From: Chondrus crispus
Taxonomy: Eukaryota > Rhodophyta > Florideophyceae > Gigartinales > Gigartinaceae
Direction: 5' to 3'
NCBI RefSeq assembly: GCF_000350225.1
Contig: NW_005178804.1
Location: 213,667-277,666 of the forward strand
DNA: 64,000 nt
In this document: positions 1-7,713 of the stretch, one piece after another
Numbering within the stretch: the stretch's first letter is position 1
Layout: every line of letters starts with the position of its first letter
Translations under genes and position numbers: made by a program
The notes under the pieces: generated by a model
Told to the model about the DNA's origin: nothing
Database searches by the model: none
The model's input: only the letters and a program-made list of their open reading frames with translations

Positions 1-1
1 G

Positions 2-1378
2 TCCGCCATCTCCGGCGACGTGATCGGCATCGACCTCGGCACCACCAACTCGTGCGTGGCCGTCATGGAGGGCAAGACCCCCCGCGTCATCGAGAACGCG
101 GAGGGCGTGCGCACCACCCCGTCCGTCGTCGCCTTTGCGCCCGACGGCGAGAAGCTCGTCGGCATCCCGGCCCGCCGCCAGGCCGTCACCAACCCCGCCA
201 ACACCCTCTTCGCCACCAAGCGCCTCATCGGCCGCCGCTACACGGACAAGGAGACCCAGCAGGACATCAACATCATGCCGTACAAGATCGTCAAGGGGCC
301 CAACGGCGACGCCTGGGTCGAGGCCGCCAACAACAAGTACTCGCCGAGCCAGGTCGGCGCCTTCGTCCTGCAGAAGATGAAGGAGACCGCCGAGAGCTTC
401 CTCGGCCGCAAAGTCAACCACGCCGTCGTCACCGTCCCGGCCTACTTCAACGACGCACAGCGACAGGCCACCAAGGACGCCGGCAAGATCGCTGGCCTGG
501 ACGTCGCCCGCATCATCAATGAGCCCACCGCCGCTGCCCTGGCCTACGGCCTGGAGAAGCAGGACGAGGTCGTCGCCGTGTACGACCTGGGCGGCGGCAC
601 CTTCGACGTTAGCATCCTCGAGATATCCGGCGGCGTCTTCGAGGTCAAGGCCACCAACGGTGACACCCATCTCGGCGGCGAGGACTTTGACAACGTCCTC
701 CTCGACCACCTTGTCTCCGAGTTCAAAAAGGATCAGGGCATCGACCTCGCCCAGGACCGCCTTGCCCTGCAGCGCCTGCGCGAGGCCGCGGAGAAGGCCA
801 AGATCGAGCTCTCCTCCACCATGCAGACCGACATCAACCTCCCGTTCATCACGGCCGACGCCTCGGGCCCCAAGCACATGAACCTCAAGCTCACCCGCGC
901 CAAGTACGAGTCCCTGGTCGACCCGCTCGTGCGCCGCACGCTGGAGCCCATGAAGAACTGCCTGCGCGACGCGGGCGTCTCGAGCAAGGAAATTGGCGAC
1001 GTCCTCATGGTCGGCGGCATGACTCGCGTCCCGCGCGTCCAGGAAGTCGTCAAGCAATTTTTCGGCAAGGACCCCTCCAAGAGCGTCAACCCCGACGAGG
1101 TCGTCGCCATGGGCGCCGCCGTCCAGGGCGGCGTGCTTCGCGGAGATGTCAAGGACATTCTGCTCCTCGACGTCACCCCGCTCTCCCTGGGACTCGAGAC
1201 CCTGGGCGGCGTCTTCACCCGCCTCATCAACCGCAATACCACTATCCCCACCAAAAAGTCCCAGGTCTTCTCCACGGCCGCGGACAACCAGACCCAGGTC
1301 GGCATCAAGGTGCTGCAGGGCGAGCGTGAGATGGCCGTGGACAACAAGATGCTCGGCCAGTTTGATCTCGTCGGCGTG

Positions 1379-1410
<32 letters not shown>

Positions 1411-1960
1411 CGTCGTCTTCGATATCGACGCCAATGGCATCCTTAACGTCTCCGCGCGCGACAAGGCCACGGGCAAAGAGCAGAGCATCGTCATCCAGAG
1501 CTCGGGCGGTCTCTCCGAGGCCGATATCCAGGAAATGGTCAACAACGCCGAATCGTTTGCCGCCGCGGACAAGGAAAGACGGGAAATGATCGAGGTGAAG
1601 AACGACGCAGACAGCCTCTTGTACAGCACAGAGAAGAGCTTCAACGAGCACAAAGATAAGCTCAACGCCGACCAGGTCGCCGCCGTCGAGTCGGCTATTG
1701 CCGAGCTTCGCTCGGAGGTTGAGCGCGACGGCGCCTTGCCGAGCGAAATCAAGGAAAAGACAGAGGCTCTGCAGAAGGCCGCCATGACAATAGGAGAGGC
1801 TATGTACAAGGCTTCGCAAGAAGCCAACGCCCAGTCCGATGCCGCCTCTGACTCTGACGCGGGCTCGTCCTCTTCTTCTTCTTCCTCAGAGGAACCAAAG
1901 AGTGACAAGGAGTCGCAACAAGAATCAGAGGAGAAGGACAAGAAGGCCGGTGGGGTGTAG
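2..1960 (+). CDS. mtHSP70: Mitochondrial Hsp70 (DnaK family), 5'-truncated by the window edge
   Basis: ATP-driven chaperone of the mitochondrial matrix; in this family it pulls precursors through the TIM23 channel and folds them. The frame is already open at base 2, so the presequence and true start lie outside the window. The ATPase signature [16 protein letters not shown] opens the visible protein, followed by [26 protein letters not shown] and the substrate-domain stretch [19 protein letters not shown]. The block [10 protein letters not shown] is typical of the mitochondrial rather than the ER or cytosolic type. There is no C-terminal KDEL or EEVD. Instead the protein ends in a Ser run and a charged Lys/Glu tail, longer and more acidic than in yeast or animal relatives. 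It is convergent with the bilin reductase gene 265 bp downstream. A nuclear plastid Hsp70 is unlikely because red algal plastids usually encode their own. Confidence 0.95.
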
Positions 1961-2225
1961 TTAACTTTGCGGATTCATGACAGGGGCGGCTGCACCGTTG
2001 TTTTTTTGATGTTCTTGTTGTAGTTGTTTGTCGGTGCGTTGAATAAAAAACAAATGCCCTCCAGGTGAGAGGCGATAACTGTACAACGAGAATATTCTTA
2101 TTTTGCTTTGGGAAGGGTGGGAGTGGAGTTGGGGAGCTTTTTTTAGTCTAATGGGAGGCGTGCAATATTTTCTTTCTTTGTCCTCTACGCTGTTGCTGAA
2201 ATAAATTCCAAGTTTTCTCACGGTC

Positions 2226-3200
2226 TTATGAGCTGTTGGACTGCTTCTTGTCCTCCTTTTCTTCCTTGGCAACAGGAACCGCGTCGCTAAACAGAAATTC
2301 ATGGGTAAACTTTTCCGCCCATTCCTTGCCCCAGTATGTACTGAACAATCCCACCGCAGGGTCTCGCTCAGCAGAGTATTGATCATAGTCCTTTTGCAGT
2401 TGGGCGACGCGTGCCATACTCTCCGGGGACGTATCCGGCGTGGCGTTCTTCATCATTGTGATGTAGGCTGTCAAATATTCCTGAAAAGCCGGAAAAAGCT
2501 GAGTCATGACGGGCTCGGCGTTGTCAAACTTGGCAAACACCAACTGCTTTGAAAAAAACTGGGCCTCGTCATAAAACCTCGCCGACATGGACCCGGCCAA
2601 TCCCTCATACTTGAGCTTGATCGGGGCGACCGGCTCGCAGTACTTTTTCAAATAATGCTCATCCTGCGAAAGCGGTTGAAAGTCGAGCACACACAACACC
2701 TTCTTCTTTCCAAAGCTAAGAAAGTCAATCCCCAACAGCGGGTGCTCATACTCGGTATTCGGGTACCACACCGAGTTGAACACCTGCGCGTTCACGCCTG
2801 CATCGATGTAGGTGGCGCGGATCTTGCGAAACTCCTTGGTCTTCCACTGCCAGCTCTCGATCCTGGCGGGGCGCTTCTCGGACTGCTGGTACGACAGCGA
2901 CTCCTCGAACGGCAAGTCCTCCACGCCCTCGAGCTTCGACCGCATCTCCCCCAGCTGATGCATGACAAAAGGCATGAACAGAAGCTTGAAGTCGTCCTTG
3001 GCGATGCTCTCCGTCCACGGCAGCGCGCCAGCCCGCTCGGAGCTCAGCACGAGCGGCTCGCCGTGCGCCGCCGCCGCCGCCGCCGCCGCTGACATGCGCA
3101 CCGGCCTGTCGAGCGCGGCCACGCTTGGCCGGCGGGCGCATGGTGACAGCCTTTGCCTGGGCGCGCTTCTTCCGAGGAGGGGGGCTACCACGAATGCCAT
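2226..3200 (-). CDS. Ferredoxin-dependent bilin reductase, PebA/PebB type, plastid-targeted
   Basis: HY2-family enzyme reducing biliverdin or dihydrobiliverdin with ferredoxin electrons on the way to phycoerythrobilin, the phycoerythrin chromophore. The 324-residue protein begins with an Arg/Ser/Ala-rich plastid transit peptide with Phe near its start (about 1-45), including an Ala run encoded by GCC repeats. The catalytic domain begins near residue 60. IESWQW (114-119), NSVWYPN (142-148), HPLLGIDF (153-160), VLDFQPL (171-177) and YSAERDPA (275-282) match the family. Asp159 fits the active-site Asp of PcyA (Asp105), Asp281 the second conserved Asp, and Asn142 stands where PcyA has His88; the last points to the PEB branch rather than PcyA. 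I cannot decide between PebA and PebB by eye. It shares a divergent 459-bp upstream region with the DUF1365 gene. Confidence 0.9.
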   Translation of the reverse strand: MAFVVAPLLGRSAPRQRLSPCARRPSVAALDRPVRMSAAAAAAAAHGEPLVLSSERAGALPWTESIAKDDFKLLFMPFVMHQLGEMRSKLEGVEDLPFEESLSYQQSEKRPARIESWQWKTKEFRKIRATYIDAGVNAQVFNSVWYPNTEYEHPLLGIDFLSFGKKKVLCVLDFQPLSQDEHYLKKYCEPVAPIKLKYEGLAGSMSARFYDEAQFFSKQLVFAKFDNAEPVMTQLFPAFQEYLTAYITMMKNATPDTSPESMARVAQLQKDYDQYSAERDPAVGLFSTYWGKEWAEKFTHEFLFSDAVPVAKEEKEDKKQSNSS

Positions 3201-3407
3201 CGTCGCGCGGGCCGATAGAGATGTGGCGCGATCTTGACCAGGAAAGTCGATGGGTTGATCCTTGGTTTCCGCGAGGCTAGGCTGAACTGGGAGATCCGTG
3301 GGATTTGCATGTACTGTACAGTCAAATCAATCGAATCATCCAATGAGCACCTTTACGGTAAACACCAGGGAAGGACTGAAATGTTTCCAATCTCCAAGTG
3401 TTCTTGT

Positions 3408-3639
3408 ACACCGAGGACCACCTCAACTTCTATGTTTTATCTTACCGCAAACACATTCCTTAAGGGTGACCCCACCGCCAACAAAATTTCCGTCTTAGCT
3501 CTCCCTACTTAAAACATCCATCCCTCCCACCAAGCTCGGCAATATACACCCGAGGACCACCTCAACTCTACGTTTTACCGCAAACACGTTCCTTAGCTCT
3601 CCCTACTTAAACAACCATTCCTCCCACCACGCTCGGCAA
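3408..3639. repeat. Tandemly duplicated upstream segment
   Basis: Two imperfect direct copies, about 3408-3542 and 3546-3639. Both run from an ACACCGAGGACCACCTCAAC-like start through TTTTACCGCAAACAC, CTTAGCTCTCCCTACTTAAA and CTCCCACCA to GCTCGGCAA. The first copy carries an extra internal stretch of about 35 bp. They lie in the divergent spacer between the bilin reductase and the DUF1365 gene, ending about 20 bp before the latter's ATG, so they probably cover its promoter and leader. Function is inferred from position only. Confidence 0.75.
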
Positions 3640-3659
3640 CACTCTCCCCGCACCGAACA

Positions 3660-4586
3660 ATGTCACCTCCCCCCTCCGCTCCCCCCTCTGCTCCCCCCTC
3701 CCCTCCACCCCAATGCTCCGCCCTTTACCGCGGCTCGACCACGCACACGCGGCGCAAGCCGTTGGGCAACCGCTTCACGTACCGCGTGTACATGGCGTAC
3801 GTCGATCTCGACGAGCTGCACTCCGGGCGGCTAGAAAACTGGCCCCTCTTCTCGTCGCGCACGGCGTGGTCGCTGCTCTCGCTGCTCCCCCGCGACCACA
3901 TGCTCAGCGAGCCGCGCGCGGGCCCCCTCCTCGCGCGCGTGCGCGACGCCGTGCACCGCGAGACCGGCGTGCGCCCCGCAGGCCCCGTCCGCCTGCTCAC
4001 CAACCTCCGCGTGCTCGGCGTCGAGTTCAACCCCGTCAGCTTCTACTACGTCTTCAACGCCGCCGGCTCCGAGGTCGACACCCTCGTCGCAGAGGTCAGC
4101 AACTTCCCCTGGTTCGAGCAGCACAACTACGTCGTCGCCCCGCTCGAGGCGCTGCGGCATGGTAAGGGACTGCGGAGGTTCGCCGGACATCCGAAGGCGT
4201 TCCACGTGTCCCCGTTCATGGACATCGCGGGCGTGCGCTATGAATGGCTCGTCGGTGAGCCGGGGGACAGGCTGCAGGCACGCGTTCACCTCAAGGAAGC
4301 CGAGGAGGGGACGTTTTTGGCATCGCTCGACGCGGAGAGAATGCCGTGGTCCGTGCGCAACTTGGTCATGATGCAGGTTATGTATCCGTTGCACACGCTG
4401 TTCGTTATGCTGGGCATCTTGTACGAGGCGGGCAAACTATTCAAGAGGGGGTTGACCTTCTTTCCGCATCCTCACGGGACAGAGACGGCTCTGTCTATTG
4501 CGGTGGCCAAAGTTGTGTTGTTTGGTAATGCCGTCATTGCTGCTTGGAAGGGACTCACGACGCGTCCTGCGGCTGCGCGGCGATGA
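3660..4586 (+). CDS. DUF1365 family protein
   Basis: 308-residue protein of the DUF1365 family, whose biochemical role is not established; bacterial members often sit beside cyclopropane-fatty-acid synthases and FAD-dependent oxidoreductases, which hints at lipid modification. Family blocks seen: ALYRGSTTHTRRKPLGNRFTY (20-40 region), LLTNLRVLGVEFNPVSFYY (110-130), the conserved KAFHVSPFMD (about 175-185) and a hydrophobic C-terminal third containing MYPLHTLFVMLGILYEA, probably membrane-associated. The first 18 residues are a Pro/Ser-rich leader that may be unstructured. The start is the first ATG after the duplicated upstream segment. Single exon. No partner gene of the bacterial type is adjacent. 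Confidence 0.85.
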   Translation: MSPPPSAPPSAPPSPPPQCSALYRGSTTHTRRKPLGNRFTYRVYMAYVDLDELHSGRLENWPLFSSRTAWSLLSLLPRDHMLSEPRAGPLLARVRDAVHRETGVRPAGPVRLLTNLRVLGVEFNPVSFYYVFNAAGSEVDTLVAEVSNFPWFEQHNYVVAPLEALRHGKGLRRFAGHPKAFHVSPFMDIAGVRYEWLVGEPGDRLQARVHLKEAEEGTFLASLDAERMPWSVRNLVMMQVMYPLHTLFVMLGILYEAGKLFKRGLTFFPHPHGTETALSIAVAKVVLFGNAVIAAWKGLTTRPAAARR

Positions 4587-4983
4587 CGAAGAAGCCGATG
4601 CAATTTGTGTAGCTTTATGTAGCTGTCTGTATCAACGTATGTGTATAAAAGTTCGAAGACGCTGATGCAGTTGGTTTCAACTTGGTTTCTCTGGACTGCG
4701 AGGTCCCACAGGGCAGGATAAACTACCGGGGCAGGTGCAAGGTGGTTGTGACGGGAGGTCGGGGAATTCAAACTGGGGCGTGCTACCGCGGTATGTGTGT
4801 GAATTGGCGCAAATTGAATACTTTTCAAAAACGCCGCAAATCAAAACGCTCCTTCGTCTTCCCCACCTACTTCCTCTCCCAACCCCCCCCCGGTAATCCC
4901 CGCTGCACTGATCCGTTGCCTGCACCCTTCGTTAGACCCTCATTCTTCACTCGCGATCCCCTCCTCCGTCCGCGCCTCCAAGA
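4587..4983. other. Intergenic spacer, DUF1365 to NUP35
   Basis: 397 bp between two genes in the same direction. It must hold the 3' end of the first and the promoter of the second. The last 140 bp are pyrimidine-rich. I see no gene or clear signal. Confidence 0.6.
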
Positions 4984-6018
4984 ATGCTATCACCCTCCCC
5001 AAAGCTAGGCGGCCAGGGCGAGCCCGCCCCCGCCGAGCGTCTCCCCAACTTCCTCCTCTCCTCGTCCGCCGCCCCCGGCTCCTCCGTGCGGTCCCCCCCG
5101 TCCCAATTCCCGTTCACACCCTCCCGCACCCCGACCCGCGACTTCGCGCCTCGCTCCGCCGGCAAGCCGCCCGCCGGCGACATGACCACGCCCCCCTGGA
5201 CCTTCCAGCGCCGCCGCCAGGGCCAGACCGTCGCCTTCAACGACCGTCTGCGCACGCCGGACTCCGCCTCCGGCCCCGCCGACCCCGCCGCCGCCGCCGG
5301 CCTCACCACCCCCGACAGCCACTTCTCCATCAAGACGCGCCGCGGCTCCGCCATCGGCATGGAGCCCAGCCCCACGGGCTCGCTCCGCACCCCGTCGCGC
5401 ATGCCGCCCAACAAGTCCCTGCTCGACAGCGGCCCGCCCTCCGTCCTCTCGCTGCGCTCGCCGTCCCCTTCCCCTGCGCACCAACTGATCACCCCGGCCT
5501 CGCTGGCCCACCGCACCCCGGGCTCCGCGTCCCCCGCCGTCCCAGGCCTGGAGCGCTGGGTCACGGTCTTCGGCTTCTCGCCTGCAATGGAGAGCCAGGT
5601 GCTGCGCGAGTTCCGCAGGCATGGCGAGATCGTTCGCACGGTCGCGGGGAAGGGCAACTGGGTCCACGTGCTGTATCGCACCCCACTGCAGGCGCAGGTG
5701 GCGCTGTACAAGCCATGGCGGATTCTGGCAGGCACGGAGACCATGGTGGGAACGGTTGTTTGCACGGAGCCGCATGTGGCGAAAGAGCAGGAGGAGAACA
5801 TTGAACGCGGAATGATGCTGGCATCGCCGGCGGGGAAGACTCCGAAGGACGCAATGGCGGGAGTGAGAAGTCCTGGCCAGCCACACTCGGCGCTGCGAAC
5901 GCCCGCGAGCTTGCTCCGACGGGATCATGCCATGTCGACTGGAAGCGCTAGAAGTATTGTTAGAACGCCGCAAAAGCAGACGGGCTTTTTGGATTACTTT
6001 TCAGGACTGTACAAGTAG
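4984..6018 (+). CDS. NUP35: Nucleoporin Nup35/Nup53
   Basis: Inner-ring component of the nuclear pore complex; the family dimerises through an unusual RRM (MPPN domain) and touches the pore membrane. The first 185 residues are Ser/Pro/Thr-rich and disordered, with many SP and TP sites of the kind phosphorylated in mitosis in relatives. The RRM spans about 190-265: ERWVTVFGFSP, then GEIVRTVAGKGNWVHVLY, then an ALYKPWRILAG segment corresponding to the GRIF/I region in animals. The C-terminus GFLDYFSGLYK can form the short amphipathic helix that binds the pore membrane in yeast and animal homologues. 344 residues, single exon. It opens a run of three same-strand genes. Confidence 0.9.
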   Translation: MLSPSPKLGGQGEPAPAERLPNFLLSSSAAPGSSVRSPPSQFPFTPSRTPTRDFAPRSAGKPPAGDMTTPPWTFQRRRQGQTVAFNDRLRTPDSASGPADPAAAAGLTTPDSHFSIKTRRGSAIGMEPSPTGSLRTPSRMPPNKSLLDSGPPSVLSLRSPSPSPAHQLITPASLAHRTPGSASPAVPGLERWVTVFGFSPAMESQVLREFRRHGEIVRTVAGKGNWVHVLYRTPLQAQVALYKPWRILAGTETMVGTVVCTEPHVAKEQEENIERGMMLASPAGKTPKDAMAGVRSPGQPHSALRTPASLLRRDHAMSTGSARSIVRTPQKQTGFLDYFSGLYK

Positions 6019-6147
6019 GAGAAGAAGAAGAGTCTTTCGTCACGTTTTATATAGCGCTCTGCGTTGCACCCAAGCCTTCATGGACGCTCTCAGAGTACAT
6101 TGCATCGACTAGCGAAAGTCTCAGTGTGAAGAGATTCGTACAAAACT

Positions 6148-6301
6148 AGGACTTGCTAGGCGCCTACTTGATGTGCACATCAACTCTATGAAAGGCACGG
6201 CATCGGGCGAGAAAGTAGGACTTGCTCGACACCTACTTGATGTGCACAAGGAGCAATGTAGATAGACATGTCAAATCCTATGAAAGAAGACAAGGTATCG
6301 G
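6148..6301. repeat. Short tandem duplication upstream of the small spliced gene
   Basis: Two direct copies (about 6148-6216 and 6217-6301) share AGGACTTGCT, CACCTACTTGATGTGCACA-like and CTATGAAAG...GGTATCGGG blocks. They lie in the 465-bp spacer between the NUP35 stop and the next start. Probably a small promoter-region duplication; no regulatory site is recognised. Confidence 0.65.
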
Positions 6302-6483
6302 GGTTTAGGAGATGCAAGAAGAGCTAGGAGGTTTTGAAGGGACCAATTTTTTGTGTAAATCAATGGAGACCTGCGGCCCCGCTGCTCTCTTGTGCCAAAG
6401 CAGCTCGCTTGGACGCCCAACGCATTCGTCACCACCGCCGCATCCGCCTTGTCATCCGATCACCTCTGCTTCACACGAGACAG

Positions 6484-6933
6484 ATGTCGGCTCTCGCACT
6501 TCTCGCTCGCAGAGTCTTTTCCTCGCGGCTGCGCTCCTTCTCTCGCCCACTTTCAACCAACCCGGCTCCTCCCCGCACGATCGACGACGTCAACAGTCTC
6601 TTCGCAGAAGCCCGATTGTCCCTACAAGAGTAAGGACGCTTCGTATCCCATTCTTATCCGCCCGTCCCGACCTCGTCGCCCATTTTCTGTGCTCTAACTC
6701 TTCCTGCCCCCACGCACCACAGCGCGCTTGAGTCGAAGGGCACCGTGTACTTTGTCGACGACTTTGCAGACGCCAAGGAAGCCACGCAAGCCACCCTCAG
6801 CGCATTCGAGGCTCTCCTGGAAGAGTCCTCCGCCGAGCAGCGCCAGTCCCTGCTGGAGGCAAACCGCCCGAAGATGGCCCAATTGGCCGAAGAATTCCGC
6901 CAGCTCGAGCACGAGCTCATCCACGACGACTGA
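6484..6933 (+). CDS. Small probable mitochondrial protein, one intron (unknown family)
   Basis: Two exons, 6484-6629 and 6723-6933, give a 118-residue protein. The 93-bp intron starts GTAAGG, ends CACCACAG and has a CTAAC branch-like site about 25 bp before its end; splicing restores an open frame across a codon split after its second base. The N-terminus MSALALLARRVFSSRLRSF is a strong mitochondrial presequence by composition (Arg, Ser, hydrophobic, no acid). The mature part is acidic and helical, probably a coiled coil or helical hairpin. I do not recognise the family. An upstream in-frame ATG at 6334 would add 50 residues; I prefer 6484 because the presequence then begins the protein. The stop is 3 bp before the USB1 ATG, in the same frame. 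Confidence 0.7.
6630..6722 (+). other. Spliceosomal intron in the small mitochondrial gene
   Basis: 93 bp, GTAAGG at the donor and CACCACAG at the acceptor, with GCTCTAACTC as probable branch region and a pyrimidine-rich tract after it. Removing it keeps the reading frame open from a presequence-like first exon into the helical second exon. Confidence 0.75.
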
Positions 6934-6936
6934 TCC

Positions 6937-7674
6937 ATGGACGACCTAGGCGACTACTCCGATTCCTCCGAAAACGAGGAAGCACTCCCGGATCGGAAGC
7001 GTCCTCCACCGCCGTCAGACTTGCTCGATGACGTGAGAGGGAAACGGCCTCGCCGGGGTCAGCTCGCCCTTCCAAACGTCGTGCCGGTGCGCCTGAGGGA
7101 GGACAAATTTCTCGTGCATGTTTACTTGCCAATCGCGCACGCTCAGTTGGATGCGTTTGTGAACAGACTCATGGGCTTGGCGCGATTGCAGCTAACTGGT
7201 GGGAAGGTCAAGGCTGCCTTTGCCGCATTGACAGATTTTCATGTCACCATCGCGCGCCCGGTTGTAATTCGAGAAGCCCAGATTCCCGACATGGTTGCTG
7301 GACTCAACAAGGCCATGAGGGATCGTCCTCGCATCGAGATGCGCCTTCGTCGGAAAGTAGAAGCTTTTTTGAGTGGCAACGGGCGCCGCGTTTTTGTTGC
7401 CGCTCCGGTGAGTCCAACGACGGAAATCGATGTCGTGGTGGACTTGATCAAGGCTGTCGACAAGCAATATGAAAAGAGAGGACTCCCCGTTTTCTTCAAG
7501 AATCCAAGGCCGCACATGTCCTTTGCATCGACTGAAGTCATTGAAGTGCAGTCGCGCTTTTGTGAGGCAACATCGCGCCCTGATTCAAGTCCAGAAGAGG
7601 GTGCACTTAAAGTAGTTGTTAATAGAGTTGAGTGCATGATAGGGAAGTCGAAATATTACTTCCCACTGCTGTGA
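6937..7674 (+). CDS. USB1: USB1, U6 snRNA 3' phosphodiesterase
   Basis: Nuclear 2H-family exonuclease that trims the oligoU tail of U6 snRNA and leaves a protected end. 245 residues. The two catalytic HxS/T motifs are visible: FHVTIAR (His102, Thr104) and PHMSFAS (His193, Ser195), about 90 residues apart as in the family. A basic-acidic N-terminal leader with KRPRR (about 36-40) may act as a nuclear signal. The first ATG has a good context (G at +4) but lies only 3 bp after the stop of the preceding gene, leaving no room for a separate promoter or leader after that stop. The 3' end is 39 bp from the convergent debranching enzyme gene. Confidence 0.9.
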   Translation: MDDLGDYSDSSENEEALPDRKRPPPPSDLLDDVRGKRPRRGQLALPNVVPVRLREDKFLVHVYLPIAHAQLDAFVNRLMGLARLQLTGGKVKAAFAALTDFHVTIARPVVIREAQIPDMVAGLNKAMRDRPRIEMRLRRKVEAFLSGNGRRVFVAAPVSPTTEIDVVVDLIKAVDKQYEKRGLPVFFKNPRPHMSFASTEVIEVQSRFCEATSRPDSSPEEGALKVVVNRVECMIGKSKYYFPLL

Positions 7675-7713
7675 GAATCATAACTAGACTACAGACAAGA
7701 AGAAAAAAAAGCA

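Noticed and set aside
733-1941. A 402-codon minus-strand frame opposite the Hsp70 gene
   Set aside because: Shadow of strongly GC3-biased coding sequence; the plus strand is unmistakably Hsp70.
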